Of a DNA stretch of 64,000 nucleotides, positions 42,992-51,461 are shown piece by piece. Each line of letters begins with the position of its first letter. Positions within the stretch are counted from its first letter, which is position 1. The position numbers were made by a program, and so were the translations under genes. Source of the stretch: an uncultured Burkholderiales bacterium (GTDB taxonomy: Bacteria > Pseudomonadota > Gammaproteobacteria > Burkholderiales > Burkholderiaceae_C); contig CAILYC010000034.1 in the NCBI GenBank assembly GCA_903838355.1, positions 49,577-113,576 on the forward strand, in the 5' to 3' direction. Under the pieces are notes generated by a model that worked only from the letters and a program-made list of their open reading frames with translations, had not been told where the DNA came from and made no database searches.

Positions 42992-43559
42992 TGGTCTGCT
43001 CCTGAAAAAAAGTTTTTTCTTGGGTGGTTGAACTGTTGAAGTCTAAAGGTCGAAGGTCGCATTCAATGGATACATTGCAAGGTTTTTAGTCACCGCTGCC
43101 ATGGACCTCATTGGTGACTTTATCCATTGTGTTGTAATAATTTATAAAAAGCATTGAACGGCAGATTTGAATTGCCGTTACGCTCACAATCTCATTGAGC
43201 GATTTTTTTGAATTGTTGCGAACTGAATTAACTGTGATCAAAAGACCTCAATGTCACATAATAAAACAATTTTGATACTTTGATGTCAGTGTTTCTGATC
43301 AGTCAAAGCAAATATTTGGGGCAAGGAGCCCTCGAGATCGTGCTCGAATTGAAATGTTGAGCTTGCAATGCTTGGATTTTTTTGAGATCAGGATTTTGAG
43401 ACAATCTCTGTGTCCAACACAGAGCAATGTGGGATGACTGGGCGCACCGTCTGGTTGGCCTTTGCATGACTGATGTTGGTGACAAGCCCTCTTTCAAAGC
43501 TCAGTCCAACTTACTCTTGAATAGATGTTGATGGATTTCAACAGCACCGCGTTGATTGA
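42992..43559. other. AT-rich intergenic region with a possible small RNA
   Basis: 568 bases upstream of the Bug gene at 42020. There is no convincing protein gene; a minus-strand stretch around 43390-43500 is weakly coding-like. A plus-strand terminator-like pair of hairpins is at 43157-43208, unattached to any plus-strand gene. Confidence 0.5.
43157..43208 (+). terminator. Double hairpin followed by a T-run, orphan
   Basis: AACGGCA/TGCCGTT (43157-43163 and 43173-43179) is followed at once by CGCTCA/TGAGCG (43181-43186 and 43196-43201) and then ATTTTTTT. The T-run is on the plus strand, although the flanking genes are all on the minus strand. It may end a small RNA transcribed from the upstream side. 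Confidence 0.65.
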
Positions 43560-43895
43560 CTACTTGAGTGTTGCTTTGCCAACCAATGTTTTCCCAAATT
43601 GTGAGGAGCATGCAGCTTCACCATCATCTTGCAGTGTGACCTGCAGTAAGTCGTCTGGGCATACAGGTGCAATGAATTTAACTTGCAATTGGCCGCGGTA
43701 ATGCCAGTCCTTGCCATATTTCTTGGCGGCCAAGTCTGCCACATATGCCGTGTACATCAAGCCATGACCCAGGGTGCCTCTGAATCCACGGTCTTTGGCG
43801 TACTTATCGTCGTAATGCAAAATATCATTGTCCCCGTTGAGTTTGCCGTAGTTGTCAAACAATTCTTGGGTTTGAAGGATGGTTTTTTCAATCAT
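43560..43895 (-). CDS. MaoC-like hydratase, hotdog domain
   Basis: A 111-residue single-hotdog protein. The R-hydratase signature is clear: YGKLNGDNDILHYDDKYA gives the catalytic Asp and His in the GDxNxxH pattern, followed by GTLGHGLMYTAYVADLA. The start is ATG 43895, because the conserved sequence begins there and the upstream gene stops at 43909; the longer open frame is not used. It probably forms a two-part enoyl-CoA hydratase with the FAS1-like protein just upstream, acting on the CoA ester made by the adjacent CoA-transferase. Confidence 0.85.
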   Translation of the reverse strand: MIEKTILQTQELFDNYGKLNGDNDILHYDDKYAKDRGFRGTLGHGLMYTAYVADLAAKKYGKDWHYRGQLQVKFIAPVCPDDLLQVTLQDDGEAACSSQFGKTLVGKATLK

Positions 43896-43908
43896 TGGGT
43901 GTCTCTTA

Positions 43909-44358
43909 TCAATTGGGGAATGCAGAAGTGTGGTCAATGGTGGTGAGGTGTACGCCATCGGTGCGATGAAATTGAACGGTGTAGCAGATGTATTTGCGGC
44001 CCTTTTTTTCAAATTTATCTGTCAGTTTCCCTGTTCCAGTGATTTCTGTCGTCTCGTCAGCCCATATTGGGTGATGAAAACTAAAGGTGTTTCCAATCAT
44101 AATCCCGCCTTGCTGTGGTGGATATTTCCTGTACATGACTGCCATTAAATAGACTGCAATGACGTTGGGTGGAGCAGCTTGCCGGCCGTCAATGACGTAG
44201 TTCTTTTTTTCTGCATTGACAACAGAAAAGTATTCTTCAATGACATCAGGTGTAACCGTAAAGGTCAAGGGTGGAAACTCATCACCTATGAGCCAATCAG
44301 CATAGAGTGCTGGTTTTTGCTCGTCTTCTCTAGGTTTTATTTCACTGGGGCGAGTCAT
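43909..44358 (-). CDS. FAS1-like dehydratase domain protein (MaoC N-half)
   Basis: A 149-residue hotdog-fold protein resembling the N-terminal half of mesaconyl-CoA hydratase-type enzymes (FTVTPDVIEEYFSVVNAEKK, FSFHHPIWADETTEITGTG). It lacks the catalytic GDxNxxH motif, which is supplied by the partner at 43560. Its ATG overlaps the stop of the CoA-transferase gene (44355-44358), so the three genes form a coupled unit: CoA-transferase, hydratase half, hydratase half. The predicted step is reversible hydration of an unsaturated dicarboxyl- or branched acyl-CoA. Confidence 0.8.
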   Translation of the reverse strand: MTRPSEIKPREDEQKPALYADWLIGDEFPPLTFTVTPDVIEEYFSVVNAEKKNYVIDGRQAAPPNVIAVYLMAVMYRKYPPQQGGIMIGNTFSFHHPIWADETTEITGTGKLTDKFEKKGRKYICYTVQFHRTDGVHLTTIDHTSAFPN

Positions 44359-45557
44359 GGGTAGCTTCCTTGGTAAATGATTTTATTTTCAATTAATTGA
44401 TCGATGTGTGAATCTTGATACTCGCAGACTCTTTTTAAAATATCACGCGTATCCCCTCCCAAAGCAGGCGGATAACTCAAAGGAGAATTTGAAGGATATT
44501 TGAATGGGTTGCCGAGAAATTTAATCGAATCGGCGTGTTGTGGATGTGTGACCTCTTCGACCATTTTTCTCAAATTGGCCAAGGGCTGGTTGAGAGCTTG
44601 TTGGACATTGTTGATTTTGGCCGAGGGGATGCGTTTTTCAAATAGGGTTTTTTCCCAATGAGCGGAGCTAAATTGAGAGAACTTTTGTGTCAATATCTCA
44701 GTCAATTCTTGAACATGGGCAACTCGAGACTTGGGCATGGCGAATCTTGCATCTTCTATGAGTTCAGGGAGTTCAACAGCATGGCAAAACATCTTCCAAA
44801 AATCTTGTCCTGTGGGCGACACTGCAATGAAATTGCCGTCCAAACATGGGTAAATGTCGCTTGGAGCAATGACCGGGTGGCGAGCGCCGTTGGCTTTAGG
44901 GATTTCACCAGAGACAAAGAAATTTTGAGCTTGCCATGTCAGAAGAGCCAATTGACAGTCCAAAAGGCTAATCTGTACCGTTTCTCCAATACCGGTTTTC
45001 AGTGATTTGAGCATTGCGCCGACACAACCCAATGCGAGATAAAGTCCACCCGCCAAGTCGGCGATTTGATAGCCCACGCGCACGGGTGCTCCATTTGTTT
45101 CACCGGTAATGCTCATGACTCCACTGAGGGCTTGGATGATCAAATCAAATGCGGGTGCATCTGAAAATGGTGGTTGGTCATGCAAGCCAATCAATTGCCC
45201 AATCGCCAATTTGGAATTGATGCCATGGAGTGTTTCTGGATCTAGCCCCAACTTTTTAGGAACATTGGGTGCAAATCCATAAATGATGGCGTCACTTTTT
45301 CGAACAAGGTCGTGAAGAATGGCTTGGCCTTGAGCTGTTTTTAGATTCAATGCAATACTATTTTTGCCCCGATTGACCGATAAGAAAAACCCAGAATCCC
45401 CATGAAACTCTGATCCATGGCGAGAGACTTGCCTGGAAAGATCTCCTTCTATGGGCTCAACTTTGATGACCTCGGCCCCGAGTTGACTGAGCAATTGTCC
45501 AGCAAAGGGGCCACCCAATACCCAAGTCAAATCAAGCACTCTGAATGATGAAAGCAT
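44355..45557 (-). CDS. CaiB/BaiF family CoA-transferase
   Basis: A 400-residue class III CoA-transferase. It opens with RVLDLTWVLGGPFAGQLLSQ and has GAEVIKVEPIEGD, SVNRGKNSIALNLK and the catalytic Asp in YQIADLAGGLYLA. The GGGG loop of the formyl-CoA subgroup is not present, so the acyl donor is probably succinyl-CoA or acetyl-CoA and the acceptor an organic acid. It heads the three-gene unit with the two hydratase halves and should activate the substrate that they then hydrate. Confidence 0.88.
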   Translation of the reverse strand: MLSSFRVLDLTWVLGGPFAGQLLSQLGAEVIKVEPIEGDLSRQVSRHGSEFHGDSGFFLSVNRGKNSIALNLKTAQGQAILHDLVRKSDAIIYGFAPNVPKKLGLDPETLHGINSKLAIGQLIGLHDQPPFSDAPAFDLIIQALSGVMSITGETNGAPVRVGYQIADLAGGLYLALGCVGAMLKSLKTGIGETVQISLLDCQLALLTWQAQNFFVSGEIPKANGARHPVIAPSDIYPCLDGNFIAVSPTGQDFWKMFCHAVELPELIEDARFAMPKSRVAHVQELTEILTQKFSQFSSAHWEKTLFEKRIPSAKINNVQQALNQPLANLRKMVEEVTHPQHADSIKFLGNPFKYPSNSPLSYPPALGGDTRDILKRVCEYQDSHIDQLIENKIIYQGSYP

Positions 45558-45800
45558 ATGATTTATTTCAAAATTAAATTAAACGTTTTCAATGGAATTG
45601 AAAATTGGTTTCACTTTATACGTTAAAAATGACGGTGACAATAGAGTAAACATCGATGCCATCACTGGATATTTGAGAACATCAAATGGCTACTTCCAAT
45701 TTCAATTGTTCAATCGATCTATTTCTAAGGGAAAAGCGCAATATGTTTTTTATTTTAAGAATCTATACTGCGCTAGGTAAAAAACCTTGGGGAAAAAGCC

Positions 45801-46811
45801 ATGAAATTGAATTCAATGGATGGTATTTGGATATTGAAAGCCTTCGCTAACCAACTCACTGCGATTGTTTTTGGTGTCTTTGCAATACACCAAACCTCTT
45901 TTGCGCAGGATTACCCTCTCAAACCTGTCGTTCTTGTGTCTGCACATGCTGCAGGAGGTGCAGCGGATACATTGTCTAGAATCATTGCCAATCGGCTTTC
46001 TGTGCTCATGGGTCAAACCGTTGTTGTCGATAATCGCCCAGGAGCCAGTACCATGCTCGCGGCTGAGTATGTTGCCCATTCCCCAAGCGATGGCTACACC
46101 TTGTTGATGGCAACCGTGACAACTTTGTCGATCAATCCTGTGGCTGTTGCAAAGATCAAGTACGATGCCATCAAAGATTTTTCGCCAATCACGGTGGTGG
46201 CATCCACGCCGTTTTTTTTGGGTGTCAACATGGATGTTCCATTCAAGTCGGTCTCCGAGTTGATTGCCTTTGCGAAGAAAAATCCAGATAAATTGAATTA
46301 TGGTTCTTCGGGCAATGGAACTTCATCACACTTGGCGGGTGAACTTTTTAATTTGATGGCCACCATCAAAATGGTTCATGTGCCTTACAAGGCCACCTCG
46401 ACCAGAAATACTGATTTGTCCTCAGGCGTCATTCAGGTTGTTTTTGGAAATGATTTGATCCCCTATGCCAAAGCTGGGAAAGTTCGAATCTTGGCGGTTA
46501 CAGCAGCCAAAAAATTGTCATCCTATCCGGATATCTCAACGGTCTCAGATTCTGGCAATCTTCCAGGCTATGAGGCCAATGTTTGGTACGGTTTGGTGGC
46601 TCCAGCGGGTACGCCTGTCCCAGTCATCAGAAAACTCAATGATTTGGTCAAAACAATCGTTCTGGACCCTGAAACAAAGCAAAAAATCATGACCATTTTG
46701 GGCGGGGAAGTGGTGGCGAACAGTCCTGAGCAATTTGACTCTTTGATCAAATCAGACATGCGCAAATGGGGGGATGTGATCCGCAATTCAAAAGTTCAAT
46801 TCGAAGAATGA
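45801..46811 (+). CDS. Bug/TctC-family periplasmic binding protein (4 of 7)
   Basis: A 336-residue secreted protein with a signal peptide ending near SFAQ, followed by DYPLKPVVLVSAHAAGGAAD. The opening is atypical: VSAHAAGG in place of IVPFxxGG, where the backbone contacts the ligand carboxylate. The second loop GASTMLAAEYVAHSPSDGYT and VPYKATSTRNTDL are usual. It is divergent from the CoA-transferase operon by 243 bases and convergent with the next Bug gene. The altered loop suggests a ligand different from that of its neighbours. Confidence 0.9.
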   Translation: MKLNSMDGIWILKAFANQLTAIVFGVFAIHQTSFAQDYPLKPVVLVSAHAAGGAADTLSRIIANRLSVLMGQTVVVDNRPGASTMLAAEYVAHSPSDGYTLLMATVTTLSINPVAVAKIKYDAIKDFSPITVVASTPFFLGVNMDVPFKSVSELIAFAKKNPDKLNYGSSGNGTSSHLAGELFNLMATIKMVHVPYKATSTRNTDLSSGVIQVVFGNDLIPYAKAGKVRILAVTAAKKLSSYPDISTVSDSGNLPGYEANVWYGLVAPAGTPVPVIRKLNDLVKTIVLDPETKQKIMTILGGEVVANSPEQFDSLIKSDMRKWGDVIRNSKVQFEE

Positions 46812-46941
46812 AAGAGGTCTTTCATTAATTCAATTGAACTTGGAAAAACTTCATTGAATTTCCATTTTTTTTGACAATGCTTCATCCGTGGATATGGCAA
46901 TTGCCTTGCTGATACATTCTGTGCAATTTTTCATCACACCA

Positions 46942-47928
46942 TTATTCGAATTTTAGGTTTTTCTCTTTCGCTAATTTTGACCATCTCAAAGTGTCATCTT
47001 TGATCAAAGTTGTGAATTGCTCTCGACTGGATGTTTCGATGTCGACCCCTACTGAGGAAAACTTTTCCCGTATCACTGGTAATTGACTGACAGCAATGAT
47101 TTCTTTGTTGATTGAGTCTAAAACTTCAATCGGTGTTTGACTGGGTGCAAACAAGCCAAACCAGGAAGAAATTTGAAATGTTGGCAATCCCTGCTCAGAT
47201 ATGGTTGGAATTTCTTTCGCTGAAGGGGATCTCTGTCCAGATGTCACTCCAACCGCCCTAAGTCGACCACTGCGAACGTGTGGTAGCACTGTTGAAATGG
47301 CATTGAATGTTAAATCGACTTGGCCACCAACCAAGTCAGTGAGCATTTGGGGTGAGCCCTTGTAGGGGACATCTCGCATTTTGATGCCCGCTTCAGATGT
47401 GAACAGCACACCAATCAAGTGGTCTGCTGTTCCTAGACCAGAAGTCCCATAATTGATTTTATCTGGATTGGCTTTTGCCAGGGCAATGAGTTCTTTGACG
47501 TTGTGTACATTCAATGCAGGATTGACGGCCAATAATCCGGGTATTCGTGCCACAAGACCAATCGGCGCTAAATCTTTGCTGGCATCATAGGGCAGGTTGG
47601 GGATCATGATTGGATTGATCGCCAGACTGCTACTGCCTAAAAGCAAGGTATAGCCATCGGGTGGTGATTTGACGACTGCATCGGTTCCTATTGAACTGCC
47701 TGCACCGGGCTTATTTTCTACCACAACGACTTGGTTAAGACGAAGTCCCAAAGCTTCACCAATGACTCGTCCCACGATATCAGTTGGCCCGCCCGATGGG
47801 AATGGTACGATCAAGCGCATTGGTTTATTGGGATACGATTGTGCAAAACAATCGGAACTCAAGACAAAAATCATTGTCACTAAGTACGTGAAATAGTTGA
47901 TGTTTCTTTTTTTCATTGAAGATTTCAT
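46942..47928 (-). CDS. Bug/TctC-family periplasmic binding protein (5 of 7)
   Basis: A 328-residue secreted protein with a signal peptide ending near SDCFAQ and the standard SYPNKPMRLIVPFPSGGPTD. GAGSSIGTDAVVKSPPDGYT and VPYKGSPQMLTDLVGGQVDL complete the Bug pattern. It lies three bases after the methyltransferase stop and is the last gene of a three-gene unit (small coiled-coil protein, methyltransferase, Bug). A binding protein in the same transcript as a methyltransferase suggests that an imported compound is methylated or demethylated; that is inference. Confidence 0.9.
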   Translation of the reverse strand: MKSSMKKRNINYFTYLVTMIFVLSSDCFAQSYPNKPMRLIVPFPSGGPTDIVGRVIGEALGLRLNQVVVVENKPGAGSSIGTDAVVKSPPDGYTLLLGSSSLAINPIMIPNLPYDASKDLAPIGLVARIPGLLAVNPALNVHNVKELIALAKANPDKINYGTSGLGTADHLIGVLFTSEAGIKMRDVPYKGSPQMLTDLVGGQVDLTFNAISTVLPHVRSGRLRAVGVTSGQRSPSAKEIPTISEQGLPTFQISSWFGLFAPSQTPIEVLDSINKEIIAVSQLPVIREKFSSVGVDIETSSREQFTTLIKDDTLRWSKLAKEKNLKFE

Positions 47929-47931
47929 GGT

Positions 47932-49026
47932 TTAAATATTTTTTTGTATGACGCCACTGTAAAGACTCATGAACATATAACGATTTTTCATGATTTCAGT
48001 CGGTTCCGTCTCTTGAGGCCAATCTGGACTCGTAGTCTTAAATTGAATGTTGGAAAATCCTGCGTCTGTCATGATTTTCGCTAGATCTGTATGCACCAAG
48101 GGCAAGGCGTAGGGCTCATTGTTGCGGATGGCCATGCCCTTGTGTAGCCATTCACCAATGGTGCCGCCTGGCACTTTGCACATATCATAGATTGCAAAAA
48201 TGCCGCCAGGTTTTAAAACACGTGCAGCCTCATGGATCACGTTGACTACAGCGTCGGGCGGTAATTCATGAAACAACCAATGCGAAGCCACCATGTCAAA
48301 GGTTTCATCACCGAACGTCAATTTCTCTGCATTTTCTTGGCAAAGCGTGATATCAACTCCATTTTCTTGGGCAAGCAGATGCCCGTACCGCAGAGGCGCT
48401 TCGCATACATCACAGCCAAAAACATTTGCACTTGGCATTTTCTTTTTGATGGACATGGTGGATCTTCCCAAAGTGCATCCCATGTCAAGAACTGTCTTCA
48501 CCTCACAATTTGCATCTTTTGCAAGGTTGACCAATAGGTCTGCGTACCACTCAACCAATGCATTCGGATTGCCTCCCGCAAATGTCAGTCCTTTTTGGTA
48601 CCAAACCATGAGCCATGTATTGAGAGCATCTCGACCAAGTCCAGATGGAACTTGATGAACATCAATCCCACCAACATAATCAGGCAATGCACATTCAGGA
48701 TTCAACTTTAATCGATCGGTTGCTATTTGATCAGCCGTCTGAAGTATGTCTATCAACTCTTTTCTTGATTGCTCCAAAATGGTTTTGATTCCCCATCGCC
48801 CAATGTATTTGAACTGTTGGGTCATGCGTTCTTGCCATGCGTAGAGTTGATAACTGGGAGACAACAGCATGGAGGATTCAATCTTCTCGATATCCTCCGC
48901 TTGAAGAGATTGTGCCTCTTTCACGACTTGCTGATAAAGACTGGTTCTCCAGTGATTTTTGATGCCCGATAAATAACTTTGATAAACGCGAGCTTCAAAG
49001 GGAACCTCGTAGGCTTCAGTTAGCAT
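47932..49026 (-). CDS. Class I SAM-dependent methyltransferase
   Basis: A 364-residue protein. The first 140 residues are helical and unassigned. The C-terminal part has the Rossmann methyltransferase fold: motif I VLDMGCTLGRSTMSI, the acidic loop VFGCDVCEAPL, motif II-like DMVASHWLFHELP and motif III-like EAARVLKPGGIFAIYD. The N-terminal extension suggests a substrate- or partner-binding domain. It begins one base after the upstream small gene ends and is followed directly by a Bug gene. The substrate is unknown. Confidence 0.83.
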   Translation of the reverse strand: MLTEAYEVPFEARVYQSYLSGIKNHWRTSLYQQVVKEAQSLQAEDIEKIESSMLLSPSYQLYAWQERMTQQFKYIGRWGIKTILEQSRKELIDILQTADQIATDRLKLNPECALPDYVGGIDVHQVPSGLGRDALNTWLMVWYQKGLTFAGGNPNALVEWYADLLVNLAKDANCEVKTVLDMGCTLGRSTMSIKKKMPSANVFGCDVCEAPLRYGHLLAQENGVDITLCQENAEKLTFGDETFDMVASHWLFHELPPDAVVNVIHEAARVLKPGGIFAIYDMCKVPGGTIGEWLHKGMAIRNNEPYALPLVHTDLAKIMTDAGFSNIQFKTTSPDWPQETEPTEIMKNRYMFMSLYSGVIQKNI

Positions 49027-49027
49027 T

Positions 49028-49330
49028 TCATTTCTCCATCACAGGATGCATCCCTGAAAGGTATTGGTGTACCTGGCCAACTTTTCCCGCCTGGGTGTAT
49101 GAATTCATCAGATGTTCACCAAATTGTTTTTCTTCATGAGCCAACCACAACGCAAATTCGGAAGAATCGGCGACTAATTTTAAATTTTGTGATGTAAGGA
49201 GTTTTTGCTCTTCAAGGGCCATTTTCATTCTTTGCATTTCTGCTTTCAGTACAAAAAGCTCGCCGCCCAATTCCAGGATCATTGAGAGCAAATTGTCTCT
49301 CTCGGCAGTATTTGAGTCTTTGTTGTGCAT
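49028..49330 (-). CDS. Small coiled-coil-like hypothetical protein
   Basis: A 100-residue protein, not recognised. A heptad-like helix spans about residues 12-50 (LLSMILELGGELFVLKAEMQ and on), followed by a second amphipathic region with EFALWLAHEEKQFGEH. There is no signal or membrane segment. It is the first gene of the unit with the methyltransferase (1-base gap) and may be a small partner subunit for it. Confidence 0.65.
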   Translation of the reverse strand: MHNKDSNTAERDNLLSMILELGGELFVLKAEMQRMKMALEEQKLLTSQNLKLVADSSEFALWLAHEEKQFGEHLMNSYTQAGKVGQVHQYLSGMHPVMEK

Positions 49331-49738
49331 TGAGGGTCTCTTTTGTCGGATGGCTTGTTGTCTTATAGTTGTTTTGCTTTATTGGGCAAAAGTTGGATTC
49401 ACATTTGATGGGTGAATCACTTGCTCTTTACTCTTTGGACTTCATTGCTTTTTGAATATCTTTTCATGATGAATAAATCAAACTCAACCTTTGTCTATTG
49501 AGAGGGATGATCAACTTCCCGGCAGAATTAAAATCGACAATCTGCTATGCTCTTCACTGGTCAAACCCTTGGGCTGGTCCACCTTCAATATTTTTATATT
49601 CACGCCATGAAGTCTTTCCCATATGGCTAGGCTAAGTCATTGTCCTTGAACCCAATCTAACACCTGGGTCTGATCCGGCAAACCGTAGTTTTACTTACTT
49701 GTTATTACCAACCATAGACTGTGTTTGGTCGATCTGTT
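49331..49738. other. Intergenic region, promoter side of the methyltransferase unit
   Basis: 408 AT-rich bases upstream of the minus-strand gene at 49330. No gene is visible, and no strong hairpin or promoter pair stands out. Confidence 0.5.
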
Positions 49739-50533
49739 TCAGGTGATGTTGATTTGGCCTGCCAGCCTGTTGATGGCTTCGGCCTCGAATTCCCCTGAGG
49801 GTTTGCAAAACACACCAATTTGTCTTGAAGGGTGAAGTCCTATTTTGTGCAAAGCCACCATCATCTCGGCTTGCTTCAAGGCAATGCAGACCGTGTCCAA
49901 GATCACGGCCCCATTCATTTCTTTCAGTCCTGCTCTGGTGGCCAGTGTTGACAAAAAGGCGGGTGCGGGGATGATGACGGAGGCCCCATCATCGATGGCC
50001 CTTTGAGCTTGCAATTTGAATCGCTCGATCATGGGAGTCGGGTTGACCAATGAGAGGGCGATCTCTTCCTCGGATGCATGCAAAATATAAGGCCGGTCCA
50101 TGTAGCGCGCTCCCACGCCATACCGCGTGACTTGCTCGGCGTAGACTTCTGGAAAAGCCGAGGAGCTGGTGACCACCGCGAATTTTCGTCCAAGCTGCAT
50201 GGCCACGTGATAAGCGGACTCACTGATGCCAATGACTGGAATATCGAGCATGCCGCGTCCTTCAAAGAGCCCGACATCCAAAGTGCAGCCAATCACAAAC
50301 GCATCGTAGCCTTGCTCCTCAGCGAGCCTCATGTTTTTGAGGGTTTGGATGTTCTGTAGGTATTGCAGGTGGCGCCAGTTTTCAATGTCTCTCACCATCA
50401 CCGGGATTCCTGTGATGTAGACCTCGGTGCCAGGGCTGGCTATTTTTTTGCACTGCGCTTCAAGGGTTTTACCGTACTCATCCCACACCGGCTCAAAGCG
50501 GTAAGCACTTGCACTTTGGTACCAAATTTTCAT
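49739..50533 (-). CDS. Asp/Glu racemase-superfamily protein, single catalytic Cys (first of two)
   Basis: A 264-residue protein of the Asp/Glu/hydantoin racemase fold. The first catalytic-Cys site is kept (Cys83 in VIGCTLDVGLF). At the second site, where racemases have a Gly-Cys, the sequence is IIPAPAFLS (Ala190-Pro191), so the second base is missing. Single-Cys members of this fold act as decarboxylases, isomerases or lyases rather than racemases. It starts with MKIWYQS, matching the paralogue at 55078 (MKIWHQS), so the two genes share ancestry. Its ATG overlaps the stop of the metallo-hydrolase gene. It is the last gene of the 49739-56916 operon. Confidence 0.8.
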   Translation of the reverse strand: MKIWYQSASAYRFEPVWDEYGKTLEAQCKKIASPGTEVYITGIPVMVRDIENWRHLQYLQNIQTLKNMRLAEEQGYDAFVIGCTLDVGLFEGRGMLDIPVIGISESAYHVAMQLGRKFAVVTSSSAFPEVYAEQVTRYGVGARYMDRPYILHASEEEIALSLVNPTPMIERFKLQAQRAIDDGASVIIPAPAFLSTLATRAGLKEMNGAVILDTVCIALKQAEMMVALHKIGLHPSRQIGVFCKPSGEFEAEAINRLAGQINIT

Positions 50534-51429
50534 GCTTGCTCCTTGGCCTTTGGTTGTGGCGCCTGTTCTGAATACCCCATGGTTTCAACGAATGAGCACC
50601 AGCAGCCACTCGGTCCACAGTCGTCGCCCTTGAAGGAGTCATGCACCACGCGGCCTGACTTGATTTTTACAGGCAAATCGTGGCTTGGGTAGAGGGTGAA
50701 CTCGGGGTGGCTTTGGAGCAGACGCTTCAGAGCCGATTTTTCATTTCTCCTGGACACCACAAAATTCGCCGACACCACGGGGTCTGCATGGAGCACGGTT
50801 TTGGAGAGCAGCTGAAAAAAGACACTGTAGACCAAGTCCCCACTGAAGACCGCCATGCCTTGGTCCGATTGCACATGAATGAGCATCGAGCCCTCGGTGT
50901 GCCCGCCTGCAGCCGAGCAAACAATGCCTGGCAAGATTTCTTCCGATGGGGTTTGCTCGAGGTCGAGGAGTTGGAGCGCACCTGGCGTGTGCAAGCGATC
51001 AATCAAGTGTTTGATGTCTTCGGCCGGGTAGGACGGCCCCGACAATCCACTCACTGCATACTCCAATTCTCGGCGGTTGACCACCACCACGGTGCTCATG
51101 GGGAACTGATCGGTTTGTCCCGCATGATCCAAATGCAAATGGGTGTGCAAGATGAAGTCAATGTCTTTCATCTCAAGGCCCAAACGTTTCAACTGCAGCT
51201 CCAAGCGCAGACTGTTCGTGCTGATGCCGTTGGCACTGTCGCCAAGTTTTTGGAGCACCTCGGGGCTTCTGAAGCCCGTGTCGATCAAGACCTTGTGCTC
51301 GCCGTTTTGTAGCAGCCAGCCCTGAACGGGCACTCGCACCAAGCCATTGCCCGAGGCGTTGGCGATCATGCGGCGCCGGTTCAGTTCAACATGACCCAAC
51401 TCCAAGGTCTCGATGCTCCAGGTTTTCAT
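50530..51429 (-). CDS. MBL-fold metallo-hydrolase, lactonase-like
   Basis: A 299-residue metallo-beta-lactamase-fold enzyme. The metal motif is HTHLHLDHAGQ, with further ligands in AAGGHTEGSM, FSGDLVY and a late SHD. This spacing resembles N-acyl-homoserine lactonases (AttM/AhlD) and other lactonases. In an acyl-CoA catabolic operon it is more likely to open a lactone or hydrolyse a thioester intermediate than to quench quorum signals. It overlaps the downstream racemase-fold gene by four bases (ATGA) and follows the acyl-CoA ligase gene. Confidence 0.84.
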   Translation of the reverse strand: MKTWSIETLELGHVELNRRRMIANASGNGLVRVPVQGWLLQNGEHKVLIDTGFRSPEVLQKLGDSANGISTNSLRLELQLKRLGLEMKDIDFILHTHLHLDHAGQTDQFPMSTVVVVNRRELEYAVSGLSGPSYPAEDIKHLIDRLHTPGALQLLDLEQTPSEEILPGIVCSAAGGHTEGSMLIHVQSDQGMAVFSGDLVYSVFFQLLSKTVLHADPVVSANFVVSRRNEKSALKRLLQSHPEFTLYPSHDLPVKIKSGRVVHDSFKGDDCGPSGCWCSFVETMGYSEQAPQPKAKEQA

Positions 51430-51461
51430 GCGAATTGCCTTTCGTCTTTCATGGGCGTGTT

